Assembly (NCBI GenBank): GCA_902490055.1
Contig: CABUCP010000079.1
Location: 1 to 9,542, forward strand
Source: an uncultured Klebsiella sp.
GTDB lineage: Bacteria; Pseudomonadota; Gammaproteobacteria; Enterobacterales; Enterobacteriaceae
Direction: 5' to 3'
Length of the DNA: 9,542 nucleotides
The notes under the pieces are model-generated. The model was given only the letters and a program-made list of their open reading frames with translations, was not told the DNA's origin and did not search any database. Of this stretch, positions 1-5,961 are shown in pieces; positions within the stretch are counted from its first letter, which is position 1; each line of letters opens with the position of its first letter. The position numbers and the translations under genes were made by a program.

Positions 1-34
1 GGGTTGCGACAAATGACAGGCCATTAGAGCCTGA

Positions 35-60
35 ACAACACAGACAGGTACAACAGGAAG
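35..60 (+). promoter_or_regulatory. cycA leader: CA-rich tract and Shine-Dalgarno
   Basis: The leader contains ACAACACA at 35-42, followed by the Shine-Dalgarno AGGAAG at 55-60, eight bases before the cycA ATG. In E. coli and Salmonella cycA is a known target of the Hfq-dependent sRNA GcvB, whose G/U-rich R1 region pairs with CA-rich stretches near ribosome binding sites. The CA-rich tract here fits that role, but the pairing is inferred because gcvB is not in the window. The promoter lies outside or at the very edge of the window and I cannot place it. Confidence 0.35.
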
Positions 61-68
61 AAAATCAC

Positions 69-1472
69 ATGGTAGATCAGGTCAAAGTCGTCGCCGACGA
101 AGAGGGGACGACTGAACAATCGCTACGGCGAAATCTCACAAACCGACATATACAGCTCATTGCTATCGGCGGTGCCATTGGTACCGGGCTGTTTATGGGT
201 TCCGGCAAAACGATCAGCCTCGCCGGGCCATCCATCATTTTTGTTTATATGATCATCGGTTTTATGCTGTTCTTCGTCATGCGTGCAATGGGCGAATTAC
301 TGCTGTCCAACCTCGAATATAAATCGTTCAGTGATTTTGCCTCTGACTTGCTGGGGCCGTGGGCGGGATATTTTACCGGCTGGACCTACTGGTTCTGCTG
401 GGTGGTCACCGGGATGGCGGACGTGGTGGCGATCACCGCCTACGCGCAGTTCTGGTTCCCCGGACTCTCTGACTGGGTCGCTTCGCTGGCGGTTATCCTG
501 CTGCTGCTGGGGCTAAACCTCGCCACCGTGAAGATGTTTGGCGAGATGGAGTTCTGGTTCGCGATGATTAAAATCGTCGCTATCGTGGCGCTGATCGTGG
601 TCGGCCTGGTGATGGTGATGATGCACTTCAAATCGCCAACCGGAGTCGAAGCGTCGTTTGCCCATCTGTGGAATGACGGCGGCTGGTTCCCGAAAGGCCT
701 GAGCGGCTTCTTCGCCGGCTTCCAGATAGCGGTATTCGCCTTCGTGGGTATTGAGCTGGTCGGTACCACCGCGGCTGAAACCAAAGACCCGGAAAAATCG
801 CTGCCGCGCGCGATTAACTCGATCCCGCTGCGTATCATTATGTTCTACGTCTTCGCGCTGATTGTGATTATGTCGGTGACGCCGTGGAGCTCGGTGGTGC
901 CGAGCAAGAGCCCGTTCGTTGAGCTGTTTGTTCTGGTCGGTCTGCCGGCTGCGGCGAGCCTGATTAACTTCGTGGTGCTGACTTCCGCGGCCTCTTCCGC
1001 TAACAGCGGGGTGTTCTCCACCAGCCGTATGCTGTTCGGCCTGGCGCAGGAAGGGCAGGCGCCGAAGATGTTCGCTGCGCTGTCAAAACGTGCGGTACCG
1101 GCGAAGGGCTTAACTTTCTCCTGTATGTGCCTGCTGGGCGGCGTGGTCATGCTGATGGTCAACCCGAGCGTAATTGCCGCGTTCACCATGATCACGACAG
1201 TGTCGGCGATTCTGTTCATGTTCGTCTGGACGATTATCCTTTGCTCTTACCTGGTCTATCGTAAACAGCGTCCGCAGCTGCACGAGAAATCCAAATACAA
1301 GATGCCGTTGGGTAAAGTGATGTGCTGGGTGTGCATGGCTTTCTTCGTCTTCGTGCTGGTGCTGTTGACGCTGGAAGACGATACCCGTGAAGCGCTGATG
1401 GTCACCCCGCTGTGGTTTATTCTGCTGGGCGCGGGCTGGTTGTTTGCCGGTAAGAAACGTCAGGCGAAATAA
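69..1472 (+). CDS. cycA: D-serine/D-alanine/glycine permease CycA
   Basis: Proton-coupled inner-membrane permease of the amino acid-polyamine-organocation (APC) superfamily, amino acid transporter family. It imports glycine, D-alanine and D-serine (and D-cycloserine in E. coli). The 467 residues compare with about 470 in E. coli, and the sequence is almost collinear with it as I recall it. Visible hallmarks are a short charged cytoplasmic N-terminus, the unwound helix-1 substrate motif GGAIGTGLF at residues 34-42, about 12 hydrophobic helices, and the family loop signature GIELVGTTAAETKDPEKSLP at 227-246. The ATG is chosen because AGGAAG lies eight bases upstream and the N-terminus MVDQVKVVAD matches E. 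coli CycA. The C-terminus ends in KKRQAK, slightly shorter than in E. coli. The gene is monocistronic, converging on ytfE, with an intrinsic terminator at 1566-1587. Confidence 0.97.
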   Translation: MVDQVKVVADEEGTTEQSLRRNLTNRHIQLIAIGGAIGTGLFMGSGKTISLAGPSIIFVYMIIGFMLFFVMRAMGELLLSNLEYKSFSDFASDLLGPWAGYFTGWTYWFCWVVTGMADVVAITAYAQFWFPGLSDWVASLAVILLLLGLNLATVKMFGEMEFWFAMIKIVAIVALIVVGLVMVMMHFKSPTGVEASFAHLWNDGGWFPKGLSGFFAGFQIAVFAFVGIELVGTTAAETKDPEKSLPRAINSIPLRIIMFYVFALIVIMSVTPWSSVVPSKSPFVELFVLVGLPAAASLINFVVLTSAASSANSGVFSTSRMLFGLAQEGQAPKMFAALSKRAVPAKGLTFSCMCLLGGVVMLMVNPSVIAAFTMITTVSAILFMFVWTIILCSYLVYRKQRPQLHEKSKYKMPLGKVMCWVCMAFFVFVLVLLTLEDDTREALMVTPLWFILLGAGWLFAGKKRQAK

Positions 1473-1520
1473 AAAAATATCGGGGGGGGATTTTTAACGT
1501 TGCTTGCAACGGCCCGCCAT

Positions 1521-1543
1521 AAAAAAGGCCACCCGGAGTGGCC
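1521..1543 (-). terminator. Intrinsic terminator of ytfE
   Basis: On the minus strand the hairpin GGCCAC-TCCGG-GTGGCC (1527-1543, six-pair stem, five-base loop) is followed directly by six T (1521-1526 read as A6 on the plus strand). It lies 46 bases beyond the ytfE stop codon and is oriented correctly to end that transcript. The plus strand has no T run after the stem, so it should not terminate cycA. Confidence 0.75.
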
Positions 1544-1565
1544 AATAAACTGACAATGTCGAGAG

Positions 1566-1587
1566 GGCGCCCGCGGGCGCCTTTTTT
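1566..1587 (+). terminator. Intrinsic terminator of cycA
   Basis: The stem GGCGCC (1566-1571), loop CGCG, stem GGCGCC (1576-1581) is followed by TTTTTT at 1582-1587. It lies about 95 bases after the cycA stop and abuts the ytfE stop codon at 1589. Position and orientation fit termination of cycA. It lies past the opposing ytfE terminator, so the two 3' untranslated regions overlap in antisense. Confidence 0.85.
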
Positions 1588-1588
1588 A

Positions 1589-2251
1589 TTACTTTCCTGC
1601 GAGGGCACGCGGGAACAGTACGTTATTTTCCAGACTGATGTGCTCCATCAGATCGTCAATCATTTCGTTGATGCCGTTGTACATCGCTCTCCAGGTGGTG
1701 CAGGCTTCCGGCGGCGGCGTCACGTTATTGGTGATGTGCTTGATCACTTCCAGCAGTTCGCCCGCTTCATCGTGCTCGCTCTCCATCACGCTGATAGGGC
1801 CGCCGGCCTGGGTGCCCATCCCCTGCTTGATCATCGGGAACAGAATCTGCTCCTCTTTCATCATGTGGCTGGAGAGCTCCTGGTGCAGCATGGTCAGGTA
1901 TTTGGTCAGCCCTTTAGGCACGTTCGGCTTATCGGCATGAACGCGTTCAACCTTAGTCGCCTGCAGGATCAGCTCCGGCAATTGTTCGCGGTGGCGGTCA
2001 TGGTAGCGAACGATAATGTGGTCGATGATTTCGGCGAACGGCGCGACGCGCCAGTCGCGCTCGATAGGCTGCTCGGCCAGTTTTGCCAGTTCGGCTTCAA
2101 TAACCGCAACGTCCAGCTCTTTACGGGTTGCCGCGCGATCCAGGGTCTGCTTGCCGCCGCAGCAGTAGTCCATATCATATTTACGGAACAGCGCGGAGGC
2201 GCGTGGGATCGTCAACGCCAGCTCGCCTAAAGGTTGGTCACGGAAAGCCAT
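1589..2251 (-). CDS. ytfE: Iron-sulfur cluster repair di-iron protein YtfE (RIC)
   Basis: Cytoplasmic di-iron protein that restores Fe-S clusters damaged by nitric oxide or oxidants. The length of 220 aa equals E. coli YtfE. The N-terminal ScdA_N/DUF542 domain (about 1-58) carries the conserved C30-C31-G-G pair. The hemerythrin-like four-helix domain (about 80-215) has all six expected iron ligands at the positions I recall from E. coli: H84, H129, E133, H160, H204 and E208. The ATG at 2251 is supported by GAGG (2260-2263) eight bases upstream. The gene is expressed from its own promoter in the 82-base gap behind ytfF, under a clear NsrR operator at 2278-2300, so NO should induce it. It ends at the minus-strand terminator at 1521-1543. 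Confidence 0.97.
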   Translation of the reverse strand: MAFRDQPLGELALTIPRASALFRKYDMDYCCGGKQTLDRAATRKELDVAVIEAELAKLAEQPIERDWRVAPFAEIIDHIIVRYHDRHREQLPELILQATKVERVHADKPNVPKGLTKYLTMLHQELSSHMMKEEQILFPMIKQGMGTQAGGPISVMESEHDEAGELLEVIKHITNNVTPPPEACTTWRAMYNGINEMIDDLMEHISLENNVLFPRALAGK

Positions 2252-2277
2252 AGCAATTACCTCGTCATCAAGAATAT

Positions 2278-2300
2278 AAGATGTATTTTAAATGCATCTT
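2278..2300 (-). promoter_or_regulatory. NsrR operator upstream of ytfE
   Basis: A 23-bp palindrome with arms AAGATGTATTT and AAATGCATCTT around a central T (11-1-11, one mismatched pair). It matches the established enterobacterial NsrR consensus (AAGATGcyTTT-N-AAAgcATCTT type). It lies 26-48 bases upstream of the ytfE start. On the minus strand its centre reads TAAAAT and a TATATT follows immediately (2273-2278), either of which could be the -10, so NsrR bound here would cover the promoter. NsrR is a [Fe-S] repressor released by nitric oxide. The exact transcription start is not resolved. Confidence 0.88.
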
Positions 2301-2333
2301 TATCTTAATGGAATACCCCTTTGTGATACCAGG

Positions 2334-3308
2334 CTATTTTTTTTGCTCGACGTTCAGTTCCTGTAGCACCGGTTTTTCCGGGCGGGCGCGAACCGCCGAC
2401 ACCACGCCGAGCACCAGCAGCAGGATGCCGCTTAGCGTCAGCAGCGGCGGCAGGCTCTGGCGCAAAAGAAAGGTATACAGCAGGCCGGCCAGCGTTTCGA
2501 AGACGATAAGCGGCCCGAGGATCACCGTCGGCAGACGCTGGCTGGCGACGTTCCAGCACAGCGCGCCCACCCACGAACAGAGCACGGCAATCGCTAGCAT
2601 CAGCGCGATGAACACCGCCGGGCGCGGGCCGAAGGGGAGCGGAAAGTTGAAGTTTTGGCCCTGCAGCCACCAGCAGGCGGCGATATAGCCGACAAGCGAG
2701 ACCGGCAGGGTCACCAGCGCCTGCGCGGTCGCCCACATCATCGGCGGTTTGTCCGGGTTTTCGCGCAGCCAGCGGGCATTGCGTAAGGCATACCAGGCCC
2801 AGCAGACGACGGCGATCAGCGCGAGAAGAATACCCGAACCATAGCGCCATGGGTTGAAGTCAGGGAGACCGTGCTGCAGCTCCGCCACGTTGACGCACAC
2901 CAGCCCCAGCGCAATACAGATTAGCGCCGGAAATAGCCGCCGCCACGGTAGCTTGCCGTCACGCTGGCTATACAGCAGGTTAGCGCACACCGGCAGGACC
3001 ACCGGCAGCGTGCCGATGATCATCGTTGATACCGGCGCGCCGGTGCGCTGGATGGCGCTGGCAAGGCAGAAGTAATAGATCAGGTTGCCCATCATGGTCA
3101 GGGCCAGCGCGGTGCGCCAGTCGTGACGGCTTAGCTGACGTAGGCGCGCGCGGCCGAGCCACGCCAGCGGCAGGGCGATAAGCCCTAGCGCCAGATAGCG
3201 TCCCATCGATTGCAGCACCGCTGGGTATTCCGGCACCAGCAGTGGGCCGACGAAAATCAGTCCCCACATTAACCCCGCCAGCAGGGCATACAACACGCCG
3301 CTAATCAT
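2334..3308 (-). CDS. ytfF: EamA/DMT-family inner membrane transporter YtfF
   Basis: Predicted inner-membrane permease of the drug/metabolite transporter superfamily. Substrate and direction are unknown; relatives are often exporters of amino acids or metabolites. The 324 residues contain about ten hydrophobic helices in two EamA repeats (roughly 2-135 and 155-305). The first helix begins right at the start (MISGVLYALLAGLMWGLIF), which supports this start. The charged tail ends in NVEQKK, in the cytoplasm. The sequence is strongly similar to E. coli YtfF. The ribosome binding site is weak (GGA at 3316-3318, seven bases before ATG). The gene follows the AraC-family gene by 76 bases in the same direction with no visible intrinsic terminator between, so the two may be cotranscribed. 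An 82-base gap containing the NsrR-controlled promoter separates it from ytfE. Confidence 0.9.
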   Translation of the reverse strand: MISGVLYALLAGLMWGLIFVGPLLVPEYPAVLQSMGRYLALGLIALPLAWLGRARLRQLSRHDWRTALALTMMGNLIYYFCLASAIQRTGAPVSTMIIGTLPVVLPVCANLLYSQRDGKLPWRRLFPALICIALGLVCVNVAELQHGLPDFNPWRYGSGILLALIAVVCWAWYALRNARWLRENPDKPPMMWATAQALVTLPVSLVGYIAACWWLQGQNFNFPLPFGPRPAVFIALMLAIAVLCSWVGALCWNVASQRLPTVILGPLIVFETLAGLLYTFLLRQSLPPLLTLSGILLLVLGVVSAVRARPEKPVLQELNVEQKK

Positions 3309-3384
3309 TATTTAATCCATTATCAGTTTATTTGCGCAAAGTGTAGGGCAGTCGCGAGGAAAGAATATTGTATGAGATTGCGCA

Positions 3385-4209
3385 TTAGCGCCCGGCGACC
3401 TGCTTTTGATAACGCACCGGCGTAATGCCGTAGCGACGGGTGAAGGCACGGGTCAGATGCGACTGGTCGGTTAGCCCGGCGGCAATGGCGACTTCGGCGG
3501 CGGGCATGCCGTGAGTCAGAAACGCCTTGGCGCGCCACAGGCGGATCGCCATCAGCATCTGGTGAGGCGTGACGTGAAAGTGGGCTTTAAACTGGCGCTG
3601 GAAGTGATAGGGACTCAGCGCCGCGACCTGCGCCAGTTCGTCGAGACTGACGGCGCGCATATAGTTATCGTGCAGATAGTCGCGTACCCGATCGAAGCGA
3701 TGCGCCGCTTCCGGGAAGCGCGGCGCGTGATGAGCGAAAGGACGGAAGGTGTCGATCAGGTCGAGCAGCATGCCCTGCTGCGCCAGCGGGTCATCGGTGT
3801 GCCACAGGCCGTAAATTAGTTGGCCAATCCGCTGTGAACGTCGCGGATCCTGGCGTACCACCTCGCTGAACCACCAGTCGCGCACGCCGGTGATGGCTTC
3901 CAGCCGATCCGGTTCCAGATAAATCATCCGATAGCGCCAGCCGTCGGCGGTTTCCGCTTCGCCGGTATGCAGCTCATCCGGGTTCATGGTGACGATGGAA
4001 TGGGCGGAGGCCACGTGCTGCCCGCCGCGATAGCGAAAGCGCTCGGCGCCTTGTTCAATCACGCCGACGCCAAAAGCCTCGTGGGTGTGCGGTTCAAAGG
4101 CGTAGCGGGAGATATGGGCGTGGTATAGCTCAACGCCGGGCAACTGTTCGAGGTGACGAAAGCGCGCGCGGTCTTTTTCATCGCTAAATTGTGGTGGTAC
4201 ACCCTGCAT
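3385..4209 (-). CDS. AraC-family transcriptional regulator with cupin sensor domain
   Basis: A 274-aa regulator. The N-terminal cupin-like effector domain (AraC_binding type, about 20-150) shows HTHE at 41-44, a glycine-rich turn after it, and NPDELHTGEA near 76-85, all typical of small-molecule-sensing AraC proteins. The C-terminal double helix-turn-helix domain spans about 170-270: the first HTH is around VSLDELAQVAALSPYHFQRQF (187-207), the second around AAEVAIAAGLTDQSHLTRAF (237-256), ending with the family signature YGITPVRYQ. The start is supported by a strong GGGAGG (4216-4221) six bases upstream. It sits between qorB and ytfF, where E. coli K-12 has none that I recall. The simplest inference is that it controls ytfF, and possibly itself, in response to a transported compound. 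The effector is unknown. Confidence 0.88.
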   Translation of the reverse strand: MQGVPPQFSDEKDRARFRHLEQLPGVELYHAHISRYAFEPHTHEAFGVGVIEQGAERFRYRGGQHVASAHSIVTMNPDELHTGEAETADGWRYRMIYLEPDRLEAITGVRDWWFSEVVRQDPRRSQRIGQLIYGLWHTDDPLAQQGMLLDLIDTFRPFAHHAPRFPEAAHRFDRVRDYLHDNYMRAVSLDELAQVAALSPYHFQRQFKAHFHVTPHQMLMAIRLWRAKAFLTHGMPAAEVAIAAGLTDQSHLTRAFTRRYGITPVRYQKQVAGR

Positions 4210-4226
4210 GCTATGCCTCCCGACGA

Positions 4227-4252
4227 TTCATCCTTTCATTATTAGAGATGAA
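4227..4252. promoter_or_regulatory. Inverted repeat ahead of the AraC gene
   Basis: TTCATC (4227-4232) and GATGAA (4247-4252) form a 6-14-6 inverted repeat, 18-43 bases upstream of the regulator's start. Between the arms, the minus strand has AATAAT, a possible -10 with no good -35. It could be an autoregulatory operator, but a six-base arm in an 80-base gap is weak evidence. Confidence 0.25.
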
Positions 4253-4289
4253 CCGCCGGGACGCTACCGCAAAAACTGACAGGGAGCGG

Positions 4290-5138
4290 TTAGAGGATGC
4301 CTTTTACGCTTTCGGTAAGCGCGGTGGTCGGGCGGCCAATTAGTTTGCTCAGAGTGCGGCTGTCGTCAAACAGTCCGCCTTTCGACGCGCCGGTATCGGA
4401 ATCCGCCAGCATATCGGCAAGCCCGGACGGCAGGCCGACGTTTTTCAGCGCGGCGGCGAAATCGGCTTCGCTGAGGTTTTGATAAACCACACTTTTCCCG
4501 CTTTGCTTGCTCAGCTCTGCAGCCAGTTCGCTCAGGGTCCAGGCGTTGTCCCCCGCCAGTTCGTAAACTTTCCCGGCATGACCCTCACCGGCAATAACGT
4601 GAGCGGCGGCGGCGGCATAATCGGCACGGGTGGCGGAGGCGATTTTACCCTCCCCGGCGGCGCCGATAAACACGCCGTGTTCCAGCGCCGGCGGCGCGCT
4701 GGCCAAATAGTTTTCGGTATACCAGCCGTTGCGCAGCAGCGCGTAAGGAATACCGGAATCGGCCAGCATTTGTTCGGTTTCGATATGTTCACCGGCCAGA
4801 CCCAGCGGCGATGTGTCGGCATGTAGCAGGCTGGTGTAGGCGATAAATTTCACGCCGGCGGCTTTAGCGGCGTTGATGACGTTGCGGTGCTGAACGGCGC
4901 GCTGACCGACCTCGCTTGAGGAGATCAGCAGTAGTTTATCAACACCCCGCAGCGCGGCGGTGAGCGCGGCTTCATCGCCGTACTCGGCCTGGCGAACGAC
5001 GACGCCCTGCTGGCTGAGCGCCTGCGCTTTCGCCGGGTTGCGGACAATCGCCACAATCTGGTTAGCAGGGACGGTTTTTAATAGATCATGCAGGACGTGT
5101 TGGCCAAGCTGGCCGGTGGCACCGGTAATCGCGATCAT
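4290..5138 (-). CDS. qorB: NADPH:quinone oxidoreductase QorB (atypical SDR)
   Basis: Cytoplasmic NADPH-dependent quinone reductase (YtfG in older naming), of the NmrA-like/atypical short-chain dehydrogenase group. It has 282 residues against about 286 in E. coli. The N-terminal Rossmann motif TGATGQLG (5-12) supplies the G-x-x-G-x-x-G dinucleotide-binding loop. R33 in IVRNPAKA is placed to bind the NADPH 2'-phosphate. The substrate-side loop RNGWYTENY lies at 136-144. The start is supported by AGGAGA (5145-5150) six bases upstream. The gene is divergent from ytfH across 90 bases containing a palindromic operator, which suggests YtfH represses it. No intrinsic terminator is visible in the 80 bases before the AraC gene, so some readthrough is possible. 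Confidence 0.93.
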   Translation of the reverse strand: MIAITGATGQLGQHVLHDLLKTVPANQIVAIVRNPAKAQALSQQGVVVRQAEYGDEAALTAALRGVDKLLLISSSEVGQRAVQHRNVINAAKAAGVKFIAYTSLLHADTSPLGLAGEHIETEQMLADSGIPYALLRNGWYTENYLASAPPALEHGVFIGAAGEGKIASATRADYAAAAAHVIAGEGHAGKVYELAGDNAWTLSELAAELSKQSGKSVVYQNLSEADFAAALKNVGLPSGLADMLADSDTGASKGGLFDDSRTLSKLIGRPTTALTESVKGIL

Positions 5139-5187
5139 GGGTCTTCTCCTTCGTGTTCATTGGTAGTTGTGGTAAGCTAACACCTTA

Positions 5188-5204
5188 ACTAACTTTTAGT
5201 AAGT
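5188..5204. promoter_or_regulatory. Palindromic operator candidate in the qorB-ytfH divergent region
   Basis: ACTaACT (5188-5194), spacer TTT, AGTaAGT (5198-5204): a 7-3-7 inverted repeat in which only the fourth base of each arm fails to pair. It lies nearly midway between the two divergent starts. ACT/AGT half-sites of this general kind are reported for DUF24/HxlR repressors such as YodB of Bacillus subtilis (from memory). I infer it is the YtfH binding site controlling both genes. No convincing -35/-10 pair could be assigned on either strand. Confidence 0.5.
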
Positions 5205-5228
5205 ACGTACAAAAAGGTAAGTGTGAAA

Positions 5229-5597
5229 ATGGCCGAACCGACGCTGAGCGATAAACTGCGCAACGGTAACCTGTTTGCGGAACAGTGCCCGTCGCGCGAT
5301 GTACTGAAACACGTGACCAGCCGCTGGGGCGTGTTGATTCTGGTGGCGCTGCGCGAGGGAACCCACCGTTTTAGCGATCTGCGCCGTAAGATGGGCGGCG
5401 TCAGCGAGAAAATGCTGGCGCAGTCATTACAGGCGCTGGAACAGGATGGTTTTATCGACCGCGTTTCTTATCCGGTGGTCCCGCCGCATGTTGAATATAG
5501 CCTGACGCCGCTCGGCCTGCAGGTGAGCGAAAAGGTGGCGGCGCTGGCCGATTGGATCGAACTGAATCTACCCGCGGTGCTGGCTAACCACGAGTAG
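5229..5597 (+). CDS. ytfH: HxlR/DUF24-family winged-helix regulator YtfH
   Basis: A 122-residue winged-helix transcription factor of the HxlR (DUF24, MarR-like) family. Hallmarks are CPSRDVLKHVTSRWGVLIL at 20-38, the recognition region RFSDLRRKMGGVSEKMLAQS (about 47-66), and the wing VPPHVEYSLTPLG (about 84-96). C20 is the only cysteine and sits in the conserved C-P position used as the redox switch in YodB-type members, so thiol/quinone sensing is plausible. I chose the ATG at 5229 because it aligns exactly with the E. coli N-terminus. A GTG at 5223 (adding Met-Lys) is in frame and lies closer to the AAGG at 5214-5217, so the true start is uncertain by two codons. The gene ends with tandem stops TAG-TGA and is divergent from qorB, its likely target. 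Confidence 0.92.
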   Translation: MAEPTLSDKLRNGNLFAEQCPSRDVLKHVTSRWGVLILVALREGTHRFSDLRRKMGGVSEKMLAQSLQALEQDGFIDRVSYPVVPPHVEYSLTPLGLQVSEKVAALADWIELNLPAVLANHE

Positions 5598-5600
5598 TGA

Positions 5601-5613
5601 AAAATGTATTACT
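5601..5613. repeat. Left copy of 13-bp direct repeat flanking the BIME array
   Basis: AAAATGTATTACT here and AAAAGGTATTACT at 5954-5966 agree at 12 of 13 positions. The right copy begins on the base after the last REP palindrome and runs into the cpdB stop codon. The left copy starts four bases after the ytfH TAG stop and ends nine bases before the first repeat unit. The left copy's ATTAC also pairs with GTAAT (5618-5622) to form a small 5-5-5 inverted repeat. Confidence 0.55.
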
Positions 5614-5622
5614 CCCTGTAAT

Positions 5623-5953
5623 CCCGGATAGCGGCTGGCGCCTTATCCAGGCTACCAGTCAGCTTCGCTTTGTAGCCCCGGTAAGCGCAGCACCACCGGG
5701 GATATGTACCCGGATAGCGGCTGGCGCCTAATACAGGCCACCAGCCAGCTTCGCTTTGTAGCCCCGGTAAGCGCAGCGCCACCGGGGAGATGTACCCGGA
5801 TAGCGGCTGGCGCCAGGCTACCAGCCAGCTCCGCTTTGTAGCCCCGGTAAGCGCAGCGCCACCGGGGAGATGTACCCGGATAACGGCTGGCGCCTAATAC
5901 GGGCTACCAGTCAGCTCCGCTTTGTAGCCCCGGTAAGCGCAGCACCACCGGGG
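5623..5953. repeat. BIME-type array of four tandem REP-pair units
   Basis: This holds nearly all of the 364-base convergent gap between ytfH and cpdB; I see no gene in it. The units start at 5623, 5709, 5795 and 5875 and are 86, 86, 80 and about 79 bases long. Each has two palindromic parts. The first begins CCCGGATAgCGGCTGGCGCC and folds with a following TATCC/AATAC-GGGCT arm. The second is a 26-base element (5676-5701, 5762-5787, 5842-5867, 5928-5953) with perfect arms CCCCGGT and ACCGGGG around AAGCGCAGC-ACC or -GCC. Opposed REPs with constant linkers define bacterial interspersed mosaic elements, which can bind gyrase/IHF, attenuate transcription and protect mRNA 3' ends. Here it probably ends or insulates both converging transcripts. 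Unit 3 lacks six bases in its first palindrome. Confidence 0.9.
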
Positions 5954-5961
5954 AAAAGGTA

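Noticed and set aside
1498..1511. Hairpin CGTTGC-TT-GCAACG after cycA as a terminator
   Set aside because: It has a two-base loop and no T run downstream on either strand. The hairpin at 1566-1587 is a far better cycA terminator.
1538..2230. A 230-codon open frame on the + strand across ytfE
   Set aside because: It is antisense to ytfE, whose 220-aa frame carries all six iron ligands. The + strand frame has low-complexity, Arg/His-rich sequence and no ribosome binding site or family motif.
3320..3325. GATAAT (minus strand) as a dedicated ytfF promoter -10
   Set aside because: It would start the transcript about five bases before the ytfF ATG, inside or after the ribosome binding site, and there is no acceptable -35.
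5623..5953. CRISPR array
   Set aside because: Units are 80-86 bases and nearly identical end to end, with internal palindromes and no unique spacers. There are no cas genes. It is a BIME/REP array.
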